64,000 bases of DNA from Mannheimia bovis (GTDB taxonomy: Bacteria > Pseudomonadota > Gammaproteobacteria > Enterobacterales > Pasteurellaceae): assembly GCF_014541205.1 (NCBI RefSeq), contig NZ_CP061280.1, forward strand, positions 602,798 through 666,797, given 5' to 3'. Shown one piece after another: positions 35,955 to 44,990 of the stretch. Under the pieces are notes generated by a model, which was given only the letters and a program-made list of their open reading frames with translations, searched no databases and was not told where the DNA came from. Made by a program: the position numbers and the translations under genes. The number at the start of each line of letters is the position of its first letter. Position 1 is the stretch's first letter.

Positions 35955-36539
35955 TTGGATAATTTAGCCTATGATAATGGCATTAAAAATGGTGTTTTCT
36001 TGACCAATAATCCTAATCAATCACTTCCTCGCCGCAACTTTTTACGAGGGCAATTTTTAGATTCACTAAAAAGTGAAAAAGTCAGTCGGCAAGGGTATGA
36101 GCCAATTCGTCCGCCTTGGGCTAATTTAGCAAATTTTTTAGAAAAATGCACCGCTTGTGATAACTGCATTCAGGCTTGTGAAACAAGCATTATTGTGAAA
36201 GGGGCTGGTGGTTATCCGGAAGTTGATTTTAGCAAAGGCGAATGTACGTTCTGTGAAAAATGTGTGCAATCTTGCGAAGCTGATGTTTTCCGAGCCGTTT
36301 CGGAAGAGGCTTGGAGCCACAAAATTGAAATTCAAGACAGTTGTTTATTGAAACAGGGAACAGAATGCCGAAGTTGTGGCGACAGTTGTGAGATGCGAGT
36401 AATCCGTTTTCGCCCAAGTTTAGGTGGCATTGCTCAAATGACATTAAATTTAGAAAGCTGTAACGGCTGTGGGGCTTGTTTGAGCGTTTGCCCGACAAGT
36501 GCAATTAAAATCAGCCGCAGTAACAATACAGGCAAATAA
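35955..36539 (+). CDS. napF: Ferredoxin-type protein NapF
   Basis: NapF is a cytoplasmic iron-sulfur protein that helps mature NapA. It carries CTACDNCIQACE, CTFCEKCVQSC, CRSCGDSCEMR and CNGCGACLSVCP, four cysteine clusters (three typical plus one variant), and the PRRNFLRG stretch of the family. No ATG start is convincing. The open frame begins after a TGA (35949-35951). TTG 35955 and TTG 36000 are the candidates; an ATG at 35934 is in frame but separated by that TGA. I give 35955, the longest; the homologue-like N-terminus nearer PRRNFLRG favours 36000. It is first of napFDAGHBC. Confidence 0.88.
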   Translation: MDNLAYDNGIKNGVFLTNNPNQSLPRRNFLRGQFLDSLKSEKVSRQGYEPIRPPWANLANFLEKCTACDNCIQACETSIIVKGAGGYPEVDFSKGECTFCEKCVQSCEADVFRAVSEEAWSHKIEIQDSCLLKQGTECRSCGDSCEMRVIRFRPSLGGIAQMTLNLESCNGCGACLSVCPTSAIKISRSNNTGK

Positions 36540-36541
36540 AT

Positions 36542-36808
36542 ATGAGTGAAAAATTATCTGAAAACGAAAACTGGTATGTTTGTAGCCTTGTGGTGCAAGC
36601 AAAGCCGGAAAAATTGGAAGACGTAAAGGCTGAGATCCTGAAAATTCCTTATACCGAAATTCACGGGGAAAAACCGGAAGAAGGCAAATTAGTCGTAACG
36701 ATCGAAAGTGATGTGCATTTAGCTCTTTCAGATCGTATCGATCAGGTAAGAGATATTAAAGGTGTGATTGTGGTCTCCTTAATCTCAAACTATATCGATG
36801 AACAGTAG
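36542..36808 (+). CDS. napD: NapD, chaperone for NapA export
   Basis: NapD binds the Tat signal of NapA and holds it back until the molybdenum cofactor is loaded. The 88-residue protein has the ferredoxin-fold pattern ([18 protein letters not shown] and [10 protein letters not shown]). It starts two bases after the napF stop and lies 32 bases ahead of napA. Confidence 0.93.
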   Translation: MSEKLSENENWYVCSLVVQAKPEKLEDVKAEILKIPYTEIHGEKPEEGKLVVTIESDVHLALSDRIDQVRDIKGVIVVSLISNYIDEQ

Positions 36809-36840
36809 AGTTATTTTTGAAGCAAACGTGGGACAGTGTT

Positions 36841-39339
36841 ATGGAACTCAATCGTAGAGATTTTATGAAAGCAAATGCAGCGGTGGCTGCAGCTGCTGCG
36901 GCAGGAATTGTGATTCCTGTGAAGAACGTTCAAGCTGATGATAGCGGTATTCGTTGGGACAAAGCCCCTTGCCGTTATTGCGGTACAGGTTGTAGTGTAC
37001 TTGTGGGTACAAAAGATGGCAAAGTGGTGGCAACACAAGGCGACCCGGATGCAGAAGTAAACCGTGGTTTAAACTGTATTAAAGGTTATTTCTTATCGAA
37101 AATGATGTACGGTGCAGACCGTATGCAAGAGCCGATGCTTCGTATGAAAGACGGTAAATTTGATAAGAACGGTGATTTTACGCCGGTTTCTTGGGATCAA
37201 GCCTTTACTATTATGGCAGAGAAAATCAAAGCCATTATTAAAGCTAAAGGTCCGAATGCAGTAGGTATGTTCTCATCAGGTCAAACAACCATTTTTGAGG
37301 GTTACGCAAAAGTTAAACTTTGGAAAGGCGGTTTCCGCTCAAATACTATCGACCCGAATGCACGTCACTGTATGGCGTCTGCCGCAGTTGCCTTTATGCG
37401 TACTTTCGGTATGGATGAGCCGATGGGTTGCTATAACGACATCGAAAAAACCGATGCTTTTGTACTTTGGGGCTCAAATATGGCGGAAATGCACCCGATT
37501 TTATGGTCGCGTATTTCTGACCGCCGTTTATCGAATGACAAAGTGCGTGTGGTGGTAATGTCTACTTACGAACACCGTTCGTTTGAATTGGCAGATACTC
37601 CGATTATCTTCAAACCTCACTCAGATTTAGCGATCTTAAACTATATCGCTAACTACATTATCCAAAACGATAAAGTGAACTGGGATTTCGTAAACAAACA
37701 CACCAAATTCAAACGTGGTGAAACTAATATCGGTTACGGTTTACGTCCGGAGCACAAATTACAACAAAATACCAATGCGAAAACTGCAGGCAAAATGTAT
37801 GACAGTGACTTCGAAGAATTTAAGAAAATCGTTGCACCTTATACATTAGAAGAAGCACACCGCATTTCAGGCGTGCCGAAAGAGCAGTTAGAAACGTTAG
37901 CGAAAATGTACGCAGATCCGGATCAAAAATTAGTATCGTTCTGGACAATGGGCTTTAACCAACATACACGTGGTGTATGGGTGAACCATATGATGTACAA
38001 CGTACACTTATTAACCGGTAAGATTTCACAAGAAGGTAATGGACCGTTCTCATTAACCGGTCAGCCGTCCGCTTGTGGTACGGCACGTGAAGTGGGTACC
38101 TTCATTCACCGTTTACCGGCAGATATGGTGGTAACTAATCCGAAACACCGTGAGATCGTAGAAAAAGCATGGAAATTACCTGCCGGTGCGATTCCTGATG
38201 TGCCGGGCTTCCACGCTACAGCACAAAGCCGTGCATTAAAAGACGGTAAGCTCAATTTCTTATGGCAAATGTGTACCAACAATATGCAAGGTGGTCCGAA
38301 TATTAACGAAGAGATCTTCCCGGGCTGGCGTAATCCTGAAAACTTTATTGTGGTATCTGACCCATATCCATCAGTATCAGCGGTAGCTGCAGACTTAATT
38401 CTTCCAACCTGTATGTGGGTAGAGAAAGAGGGTGGCTACGGTAATGCTGAACGCCGCACACAATTCTGGCGTCAAATGGTTAAAGGACCTGCGAATGCTC
38501 GCTCAGATACATGGCAATTAGTAGAATTCTCCAAATACTTCAAAGTAGAAGAAGTATGGCCGGAAGAGTTATTGGCTAAAGCCCCGGAATTACGTGGTAA
38601 AACGTTATATGAAATCCTTTACACCAACGGTAAAGTGGACAGCTACCAAGTACCGACTAATATTCCGGGCTATATGAATGATGAAGCAGAGCACTTCGGT
38701 TACTACATTCAAAAAGGTTTATTTGAAGAATATGCAGAGTTCGGCCGTGGTCACGCACACGACTTAGCGGATTTCGACACTTACCATAAATTACGCGGTT
38801 TACGTTGGCCGGTAGTGAAAGATGAGAAAACAGGCGAATACAAAGAAACCTTATGGCGTTACCGCGAAGGTTACGACCCGTATGTTCAACCGGGCGAAGG
38901 TTTCTCATTCTACGGCAACCCAGATAAGAAAGCCGTGATTTTAGGCGTGCCTTATGAACCACCTGCGGAAGCACCGGATGAAGAATACGATTTATGGTTC
39001 TGTACCGGCCGTGTTCTAGAACACTGGCACACAGGTACAATGACCCGTCGTGTTCCTGAGTTACACAAAGCATTCCCAACCAACTTGGTTTGGATGCACC
39101 CGAACGATGCGAAAAAACGCGGTTTACGTCACGGTGACAAAGTGAAAGTGATTTCACGCCGTGGGGAGTATGTATCGAACTTAGATACTCGTGGACGTAA
39201 CAAGTGTCCGGAAGGTTTAATTTACTCAACCTTCTTCGATGCGGCACAGTTAATTAATAAAGTGACGTTAGACGCAACAGATCCAATTTCATTTGAAACC
39301 GACTTCAAAAAATGTGCGGTTAAAGTGGTTAAGGCTTAA
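36841..39339 (+). CDS. napA: Periplasmic nitrate reductase, catalytic subunit
   Basis: NapA reduces nitrate to nitrite at a Mo-bis-MGD centre in the periplasm. The 832-residue precursor has a Tat signal (LNRRDFMK, residues 3-10) and the 4Fe-4S ligands [13 protein letters not shown] with [11 protein letters not shown]. The molybdenum cysteine is Cys177 in [12 protein letters not shown]. Length matches E. coli (828). ATG 36841 is preferred over an in-frame TTG at 36817, which would place 8 residues before the signal. Electrons arrive from NapGH via NapC and NapB. Codon use is that of a well expressed gene. Confidence 0.98.
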   Translation: MELNRRDFMKANAAVAAAAAAGIVIPVKNVQADDSGIRWDKAPCRYCGTGCSVLVGTKDGKVVATQGDPDAEVNRGLNCIKGYFLSKMMYGADRMQEPMLRMKDGKFDKNGDFTPVSWDQAFTIMAEKIKAIIKAKGPNAVGMFSSGQTTIFEGYAKVKLWKGGFRSNTIDPNARHCMASAAVAFMRTFGMDEPMGCYNDIEKTDAFVLWGSNMAEMHPILWSRISDRRLSNDKVRVVVMSTYEHRSFELADTPIIFKPHSDLAILNYIANYIIQNDKVNWDFVNKHTKFKRGETNIGYGLRPEHKLQQNTNAKTAGKMYDSDFEEFKKIVAPYTLEEAHRISGVPKEQLETLAKMYADPDQKLVSFWTMGFNQHTRGVWVNHMMYNVHLLTGKISQEGNGPFSLTGQPSACGTAREVGTFIHRLPADMVVTNPKHREIVEKAWKLPAGAIPDVPGFHATAQSRALKDGKLNFLWQMCTNNMQGGPNINEEIFPGWRNPENFIVVSDPYPSVSAVAADLILPTCMWVEKEGGYGNAERRTQFWRQMVKGPANARSDTWQLVEFSKYFKVEEVWPEELLAKAPELRGKTLYEILYTNGKVDSYQVPTNIPGYMNDEAEHFGYYIQKGLFEEYAEFGRGHAHDLADFDTYHKLRGLRWPVVKDEKTGEYKETLWRYREGYDPYVQPGEGFSFYGNPDKKAVILGVPYEPPAEAPDEEYDLWFCTGRVLEHWHTGTMTRRVPELHKAFPTNLVWMHPNDAKKRGLRHGDKVKVISRRGEYVSNLDTRGRNKCPEGLIYSTFFDAAQLINKVTLDATDPISFETDFKKCAVKVVKA

Positions 39340-39380
39340 TTGATCGCTCTCCCTCCTTGATGGGGAGAGGGTGATGCAAC

Positions 39381-39434
39381 AAGCGGTTAAATTTCACTAA
39401 ATTTTTGCAAAAAAATTGGAAAAAATAACCGCTT
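39381..39434. repeat. Inverted uptake sequences between napA and napG
   Basis: AAGCGGTTA and TAACCGCTT are 9-bp complements about 36 bases apart within the nap operon. The hairpin may attenuate transcription between napDA and napGHBC. Confidence 0.7.
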
Positions 39435-39452
39435 AGATAAGAGGAACCCTCA

Positions 39453-40358
39453 ATGAAAATGGATCCAAATCGCCGTCAGTTCTTAAAAAATGTGACTCGC
39501 ACCACTGCCGGTGTTTGTGGTGTAGGCATGATTTTAGGGCTACAGCAGAAACAAAGTTTAGCACGCCAAGGTGTGGCATTACGCCCACCCGGTGCTTTGC
39601 CGGAGCAAGACTTTTTAAGTGCTTGTACCCGTTGCGGGCAGTGCGTACAAGCTTGTCCGTACGATATGTTGCACTTAGCTTCACTAATTTCCCCTCTGGA
39701 AGCCGGTACACCTTATTTCATCGCACGTGATAAACCTTGCGAAATGTGCGTGGATATTCCGTGTATGAACGCGTGTCCGACCGGGGCGTTAAGTGAAGAG
39801 CTAAAAGACATTGATGATGCTCGAATGGGCTTGGCGGTCTTATTAGACCACGAAACCTGCCTTAACTGGCAAGGCTTGCGTTGTGATGTGTGCTATCGAG
39901 TTTGCCCTTTAATTGATAAAGCGATCACGCTCGAAGAAATTCATAACGACCGTACTGTGATTCACGCAAAACTGATTCCAACGGTCAATTCTGATGCCTG
40001 TACAGGTTGCGGAAAATGTGAGCAGGCTTGCGTATTGGAAGAGGCTGCAATCAAAGTATTGCCAATGGATTTAGCGAAAGGCTTACTTGGTCGTCACTAC
40101 CGTTTAGGCTGGAAAGAAAAACAAAACGCAGGTAAATCATTAATTGAAGATGTGCATCCGGATGGCTTACGCCCAGCCTATGAGGCAAGAATGCCGGAAG
40201 GTCACCACGAGCCTGTATATCAACATATGCAGGTGAAACCTGATGTGAAAGTGTCAACACCAAGTCGTGCAACTCAAGATTATGTACCAAGCTCCACAAC
40301 TGTTGAAGCACCGGAACATTTCCCTGATTTAGACTTGAATTTGAAGGGGGTGAAATAA
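39453..40358 (+). CDS. napG: NapG, quinol dehydrogenase iron-sulfur subunit
   Basis: NapG is a periplasmic ferredoxin with four 4Fe-4S clusters that pairs with membrane NapH to pass ubiquinol electrons to NapC. The 301-residue precursor carries a Tat signal NRRQFLKN and the clusters [39 protein letters not shown] and [17 protein letters not shown] 39453 is behind AGAGGAA. The stop overlaps the napH start (TAATG), so the two are translated together. Confidence 0.95.
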   Translation: MKMDPNRRQFLKNVTRTTAGVCGVGMILGLQQKQSLARQGVALRPPGALPEQDFLSACTRCGQCVQACPYDMLHLASLISPLEAGTPYFIARDKPCEMCVDIPCMNACPTGALSEELKDIDDARMGLAVLLDHETCLNWQGLRCDVCYRVCPLIDKAITLEEIHNDRTVIHAKLIPTVNSDACTGCGKCEQACVLEEAAIKVLPMDLAKGLLGRHYRLGWKEKQNAGKSLIEDVHPDGLRPAYEARMPEGHHEPVYQHMQVKPDVKVSTPSRATQDYVPSSTTVEAPEHFPDLDLNLKGVK

Positions 40359-41236
40359 TGTCAGCTAATTCTCCTAAAAATGCAGGTTTAGAAGCACGTC
40401 AGAAATTAGGTTGGTGGCACGCATACCGCTTTTTAATTCTGAGACGTTTAAGTCAGCTTAGCATTATTTTAATGTTTATCAGCGGTCCGCTTTGGAATGT
40501 GTGGATTTTAAAAGGCAACTATAGCGGCAGTTTATTGCTTGATACCGTGCCGATGACTGATCCGTTAATGGCAGCTGAAGTATTAGCCACAGGCTATCGC
40601 CCGGAATGGACGGTACTAGTCGGGGCGTTAGTTATTGTTGCATTCTATGCGATTGTCGGGAGCAAGTTATTTTGTAGCTGGGTTTGCCCGATGAATATCG
40701 TGACTGATGCCGCTGCTTGGTTAAGACGAAAATTAGGCATTCGCCAAACTGCCAAAATTTCCCGCAATTTGCGTTATGTGATTTTAGCGGTGATTTTAGT
40801 TGGTAGTGCGATTTCCGGCACACTATTATGGGAATGGATTAATCCTGTTGCTGCTTTAGGTCGTGTTTTTGTTTTCGGACTGGGTGCAACGCTATGGCTT
40901 GTGTTAGTTGTGTTCTTATTCGATCTTTTAGTGGCTGAACACGGCTGGTGTGGGCATCTCTGCCCGATTGGTGCAACTTATGCGTTAATTGGAGCAAAAA
41001 GCCTGATAAAGGTTAAGGTGGTTGATCGTAACCGTTGTGATAACTGTATGGATTGCTACAACGTTTGCCCTGAGCCACAAGTGCTTCGAGTGCCGCTACA
41101 CGGAAAACCTGAAGAAAGTACTGTTATTTTATCGAAAGATTGTATTACTTGCGGACGTTGCATTGATGTGTGTGCGGAAAATGTCTTTGCCTTTGGAACC
41201 CGTTTTCAAGGCAGCATTGATGTGAAAAATATTTAA
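40358..41236 (+). CDS. napH: NapH, membrane quinol dehydrogenase component
   Basis: The 292-residue inner-membrane protein has four to five transmembrane helices (for example LSQLSIILMFISGPLWNVWI and LRYVILAVILVGSAISGTLL). Loop motifs CSWVCPMN and CGHLCPIG and two cytoplasmic ferredoxin clusters (CDNCMDCYNVCP and CITCGRCIDVC) are those of NapH. It works with NapG to oxidise quinol. The start codon is shared with the napG stop. Confidence 0.95.
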   Translation: MSANSPKNAGLEARQKLGWWHAYRFLILRRLSQLSIILMFISGPLWNVWILKGNYSGSLLLDTVPMTDPLMAAEVLATGYRPEWTVLVGALVIVAFYAIVGSKLFCSWVCPMNIVTDAAAWLRRKLGIRQTAKISRNLRYVILAVILVGSAISGTLLWEWINPVAALGRVFVFGLGATLWLVLVVFLFDLLVAEHGWCGHLCPIGATYALIGAKSLIKVKVVDRNRCDNCMDCYNVCPEPQVLRVPLHGKPEESTVILSKDCITCGRCIDVCAENVFAFGTRFQGSIDVKNI

Positions 41237-41291
41237 ATTTTTATCTTGGTTTTTACTTTAAAAACAAGAATTCTAATGGAGTGAACCTCAA

Positions 41292-41723
41292 ATGAGAAAA
41301 TATCTTGCCTTAATTTTAGCTGCATTAACCGGTTTTGCAGCGGCAGAAGCACCAAAACTTTCCGGTGGTATTGATGCTACAACGGAAAGTATTGCCCCTG
41401 GATTCCATAATCCGAAGAAAGATACCGGCAATATTCCGACAACTTTCCCGTTTCAACCGCCTCTCGTGCCACATAGCATTCGTGGCTTACAAGTGAGCAA
41501 AAATGTAAACCACTGTTTAGGTTGTCACGCAATCGAGCCGTCAAAAACAACAGGTGCAACACGTTTACCTGCAAGCCATTTTATGGATCGTAATGGTAAA
41601 GTATATGAGAATGAATCACCTCGACGTTATTTCTGCTTGCAATGCCACGTGCAACAAACAGATGTAAATCCGATTATTCAAAATAAATTTGAATCTGTAC
41701 GTGGATATGTGGAAAACAAGTAA
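41292..41723 (+). CDS. napB: NapB, di-haem cytochrome c subunit
   Basis: NapB is the small subunit that gives electrons to NapA. The 143-residue precursor has a Sec signal (MRKYLALILAALTGFAAAEA) and two CxxCH haem sites: Cys75-Cys78-His79 (CLGCH) and Cys115-Cys118-His119 (CLQCH). The VPHSIRGLQVSKNVNHC stretch is typical. No haem-maturation (ccm) genes follow, so cytochrome assembly is encoded elsewhere. Confidence 0.96.
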   Translation: MRKYLALILAALTGFAAAEAPKLSGGIDATTESIAPGFHNPKKDTGNIPTTFPFQPPLVPHSIRGLQVSKNVNHCLGCHAIEPSKTTGATRLPASHFMDRNGKVYENESPRRYFCLQCHVQQTDVNPIIQNKFESVRGYVENK

Positions 41724-41733
41724 GGAGTAAAAT

Positions 41734-42342
41734 ATGTTAGGAAAATTTTGTAAGTGGCTTCGTAGCCCAAGTAAAATGGCGATTGGTGCGGTAATTCTAA
41801 TTTCAGCATTAGGTGGTATTTTTGCGTGGAGTGGTTTCAACGCAGGTCTTGCTTATACCAATACCGAAGAGTTCTGCTCAAGCTGCCATATGAATGATGT
41901 AGTGCCGGAGTATCGTGCATCAGCTCACTACTCAAACCGTAGCGGTGTGAAAGCAATCTGTTCAGACTGCCACGTTCCGCACGAGTTCTTCCCGAAATGG
42001 CAACGTAAAATTATTGCGGCTAAAGAAGTATATGCTCACTACACCGGTAAAGTGGATACTAAAGAGAAGTTTGAAGCTCACCGTGGTGAAATGGCAATCC
42101 GTGAATGGGAGCGTATGAAAGCTAACGACTCACAAGAGTGCCGTAATTGTCACAACTTCGAGGATATGGACTTTACCCAACAAAAAACAGTGGCACAGCA
42201 AATGCACACATTGGCTCAAGAACAAGGTAAAACTTGTATCGACTGTCACAAAGGTATTGCACATAATCTTCCGCATATGGAAGCGATTCAGAAAAACTTT
42301 ATTCCAGATGATTTAATCAAAAAATCAGAAGAGAAAAAATAA
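41734..42342 (+). CDS. napC: NapC, tetra-haem membrane cytochrome c
   Basis: NapC, of the NapC/NirT family, passes quinol-derived electrons from the membrane to NapB. The 202-residue protein has a membrane anchor (about residues 16-34) and four CxxCH haem sites, CSSCH (from Cys48), CSDCH, CRNCH and CIDCH. It ends the operon, before a hairpin terminator. Confidence 0.96.
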   Translation: MLGKFCKWLRSPSKMAIGAVILISALGGIFAWSGFNAGLAYTNTEEFCSSCHMNDVVPEYRASAHYSNRSGVKAICSDCHVPHEFFPKWQRKIIAAKEVYAHYTGKVDTKEKFEAHRGEMAIREWERMKANDSQECRNCHNFEDMDFTQQKTVAQQMHTLAQEQGKTCIDCHKGIAHNLPHMEAIQKNFIPDDLIKKSEEKK

Positions 42343-42355
42343 CATCTAAAAAAAT

Positions 42356-42388
42356 AGCCCTCAAATAAGAATTGAGGGCTTTTATTTT
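42356..42388. terminator. Terminator of the nap operon
   Basis: AGCCCTCAA and TTGAGGGCT form a 9-bp stem followed by TTTTATTTT. It lies 14 bases after napC and also faces the end of cpdA. Confidence 0.88.
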
Positions 42389-42407
42389 GAACTGGCTATG
42401 GGTTATT

Positions 42408-43244
42408 TTAGTAACCAAGAGCATTCAGATTTGGTAAAAAATCATTGCAATTTAACCGCTTGACGGTAGTTTCTATCACACCATTTTCGTGGAGTATAAT
42501 TTCTCGCCAGCCTTGAGGCAACAAATCTAAGGTAAATTGATCGCAATTCGGCTTGAATTGAATGCAAGTCGAAGGTGTAGCGTAAATAGGAATACCATTC
42601 CAAACATCATCTACCTGTTGATGGATATGTCCGTGTACAATCCCTTTGATATTATCAAACGGCTGTAAAATTTTTGCTAATTCATCACTATTTTTTAGAC
42701 TGTGCTGATCAAGCCAAGCAGAATTTGTTGGCAGAATATTATGATGCAATGCGATTAACGTAAAACGTTCCGAGTATTCATTTAATTTTTCTTCTAGCCA
42801 CTTTAGTTGGTGGTAACAAAGTTCACCATAAGGCATACCGGCAACTTGTGTATTTAATAGAAGAAGTTGCCATTTCTCGCCGATTAAAATCTGCTTCTGC
42901 GGTAAAATATGCGAATACTCACCTAAAATTTCAGCCATATTCGGTTGAACATCGTGATTACCCTCTAGCCATACAACCGGTGTTTTTAATGGCTCGGTCA
43001 GTTGGGCAAAATAGTGATATCCGGCAATATTATGATCTTGAATTAAATCCCCCGTTGAAAGAACTAAATCAAAACCTTGTTGCGTTTGCTCAATTTGTTT
43101 TTGTATCTGCTCAATGACAGCTGAGAAACTTTTGACTGTTTTAACATTGAGCAGAGTTTCCTCTGTGTGAGAAAACAAATGCGGATCGGTTATCTGCAAT
43201 AACCGAACTGTGCCATTTTTCGGCAACTCAAACTGTTCGCTCAT
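42408..43244 (-). CDS. cpdA: 3',5'-cyclic-AMP phosphodiesterase CpdA
   Basis: CpdA hydrolyses cAMP and so limits CRP activity. The 278-residue metallophosphoesterase has the ordered metal motifs DPHLF, GDLIQDH, GNHD and HGHIHQQVD. The start is the ATG ending at 43244 (MSEQFELP); a longer in-frame version begins at a TTG with no merit. In H. influenzae this enzyme (Icc) sets competence through cAMP, and crp and two CRP-S promoters lie in the same window. Confidence 0.93.
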   Translation of the reverse strand: MSEQFELPKNGTVRLLQITDPHLFSHTEETLLNVKTVKSFSAVIEQIQKQIEQTQQGFDLVLSTGDLIQDHNIAGYHYFAQLTEPLKTPVVWLEGNHDVQPNMAEILGEYSHILPQKQILIGEKWQLLLLNTQVAGMPYGELCYHQLKWLEEKLNEYSERFTLIALHHNILPTNSAWLDQHSLKNSDELAKILQPFDNIKGIVHGHIHQQVDDVWNGIPIYATPSTCIQFKPNCDQFTLDLLPQGWREIILHENGVIETTVKRLNCNDFLPNLNALGY

Positions 43245-43407
43245 TCTTATGTGCCTATTCAAATTTTCATAAATTTTAACTCACTAAATTTTACCAGTAA
43301 GCGAAAATGAAAAATGTGTTCTATGCCGCATTTTTCAAAAAAAGTGTAAAAAATTTTGAAAAAACAACCGCTTGTAATATGGTTTTAGTGTTATCAAATG
43401 ATATTTC

Positions 43408-43436
43408 TTGCACACATAGATATAGCTTTTTATACT
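43408..43436 (+). promoter_or_regulatory. Promoter of the PII-like gene
   Basis: TTGCAC (43408-43413), a 17-bp spacer, TATACT (43431-43436). This is a sigma-70 promoter with good hexamers; no sigma-54 pattern is evident. Confidence 0.65.
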
Positions 43437-43465
43437 TACTGTAAGCGAATAAAAGAGGAGAACAA

Positions 43466-43804
43466 ATGAAACTCATCACAACCATTATCCAACCCTCAAG
43501 GTTAGACCAAGTGCGAGATGCTCTTTCAGAAATCGGCATTCAAGGTATGACTATAACGGAGGTAAAAGGCTTTGGTCGGCAATATGGACATAGCGAAGAA
43601 GAGCTTTCGCAAATTAATACTATTGATTTTCGTCTTAAAATTAAAGTTGAAGTATTAGTTTCAGATTATCAAACTGATGCGGTGATTGATGCAATTTTAA
43701 ATGCCTCTTATTCAGGGCAAGTAGGCGACGGCAAAATTTATGTTGCGAATATTGAACAAGTCATTCGTACTCGTACGGGTGAAACTGATGATGAAGCTGT
43801 CTAA
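43466..43804 (+). CDS. Divergent PII signalling protein lacking Tyr51
   Basis: The 112-residue protein is clearly of the PII/GlnB family: GMTITEVKGFGRQ (28-39), VGDGKIYVANIEQVIRTRTGE near the end and the exact family length. The ATP-site residues Gln39, Lys58, Lys90, Arg101 and Arg103 are kept. The T-loop is rebuilt: the usual GHTELYRGAEYMVDF is GHSEEELSQINTIDF, so the uridylylated Tyr51 is Asn, Tyr46 is Glu and Arg47 is Leu. Control by GlnD uridylylation at that site is impossible. It is single, with its own promoter, and no amtB or glnA nearby. The sensed ligand and partner are unknown. Confidence 0.9.
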   Translation: MKLITTIIQPSRLDQVRDALSEIGIQGMTITEVKGFGRQYGHSEEELSQINTIDFRLKIKVEVLVSDYQTDAVIDAILNASYSGQVGDGKIYVANIEQVIRTRTGETDDEAV

Positions 43805-43951
43805 ATAAATGTATAGTAAATGAAGTATTTTTAATCTAAAAAGACATTGTTTAAGTAATGAAGGCAATTAAATATTCACTTTAAAGAGAATAAATATTAT
43901 CATTTTACCCCCTAAAATAGGTAAACTTAAATGAGGGGTGTATAACTGATT

Positions 43952-44671
43952 ATGCTTTATAGACACATCAATAAAATTATCAATTCTTCATTTTCTCTTG
44001 CATTTTTTACTATTACCAGCTTCGCTACCGCTTATTGTTATGGCTGGGGGCAAGCACTTTTTCACGGCTACCCTTGGTGGCACGTTGAAATAGGTAATGC
44101 CAGTATGGCAAGAAGCCTTGCCTATGTGTTCGGTACTTCTGTAGTCTTATTTTTATGCTACGCACTTGGTTATTATTTATTATACAAAGTATTTAAGTTG
44201 AGTTATTTCCAATATCTTGGCTGGCTAAGGGTAATAGTGCTTGTTTCGGTATTTGCCGCACCGGTTATGCTCAGTTTTTATCTCTTTGTTGGGTTCGTGC
44301 CGATTTATATTCCTATTATTTACATTCTGATAACGTGCCTTAGCGTTTTCTTTTTTCAGAATAGGTGGAACAATACCGCTTTCGACCTCGATTTCAGAAA
44401 AATGGTATTAAGAGAAAACTTTTGGTTCTTCAATCTGTTTATTTTTCTCTATTTTAGCTTGCTTTCTCTGCATATCGGCTATGTTCGGGCAGGATTACGT
44501 ACAACTTACGATTATATAGAAATTGATAGCCAAAAATATTATATTCTCTCAACCAATAGCGATAACGGGTATATTATGGGTGAAAAGTTACAAGATAATG
44601 ATAGCTTTATCTTTTTTAATCGAGATAACCAAAATTATTACCGTATCTGTATTGAAAAATTTTCGCAATAA
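43952..44671 (+). CDS. Hypothetical multi-pass membrane protein
   Basis: I do not recognise this 239-residue protein. It has about five hydrophobic helices (for example FSLAFFTITSFATAYCYGWG, LAYVFGTSVVLFLCYALGYY, and FWFFNLFIFLYFSLLSLHIG) and a C-terminal soluble tail rich in Asn, Asp and Tyr. Aromatic and Ile/Phe content is high. An AGGGG lies about 15 bases before the ATG, so initiation is not strongly marked. It precedes the zinc-ribbon membrane protein by 30 bp in the same direction and may be cotranscribed. Confidence 0.7.
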   Translation: MLYRHINKIINSSFSLAFFTITSFATAYCYGWGQALFHGYPWWHVEIGNASMARSLAYVFGTSVVLFLCYALGYYLLYKVFKLSYFQYLGWLRVIVLVSVFAAPVMLSFYLFVGFVPIYIPIIYILITCLSVFFFQNRWNNTAFDLDFRKMVLRENFWFFNLFIFLYFSLLSLHIGYVRAGLRTTYDYIEIDSQKYYILSTNSDNGYIMGEKLQDNDSFIFFNRDNQNYYRICIEKFSQ

Positions 44672-44701
44672 ATTATTCACAATTCTTGTAAGGGGAGAAT
44701 T

Positions 44702-44932
44702 ATGGCATTACATCGCTGCCCGGAGTGCAGAAAACGGATTAGTGACAGTGTAGAAAGTTGCCCACATTGTGGCTTCTCGTTTAAAGAAGCGGATTTAGAA
44801 ATTTACCGTAAGAAGCTCGAACAACGTAGATTACACAACCAAGAAGTGAATCGTAAAAGTGTAAAATTACAACTTATCTGGTTAGGCATATTTACAGTGG
44901 TGATTGGTATTGCAACAATAATTGTAAATTAA
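44702..44932 (+). CDS. Small zinc-ribbon membrane protein
   Basis: The 76-residue protein has an N-terminal zinc ribbon (CPECRKRISDSVESCPHCGF), a charged linker and one C-terminal helix (LIWLGIFTVVIGIATIIV). The cysteine ribbon would face the cytoplasm. It has AAGGGGAG eight bases before the ATG. The function is unknown; such proteins are common but unnamed. Confidence 0.75.
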   Translation: MALHRCPECRKRISDSVESCPHCGFSFKEADLEIYRKKLEQRRLHNQEVNRKSVKLQLIWLGIFTVVIGIATIIVN

Positions 44933-44961
44933 TTGACAAATTTGACCGCTTGAAAGGGTAA

Positions 44962-44990
44962 AAGAGGCATTTAATGCCTCTTATTCATTT
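44962..44990. terminator. Bidirectional terminator before hflX end
   Basis: AAGAGGCAT and ATGCCTCTT form a 9-bp stem with a 3-base loop and T-rich flanks, between convergent genes. Confidence 0.7.

Noticed and set aside
35929..35955. Selenocysteine at the in-frame TGA before napF
   Set aside because: The TGA is at the fifth codon after a badly spaced ATG, with no downstream SECIS-like hairpin seen, and NapF is not a selenoprotein family.
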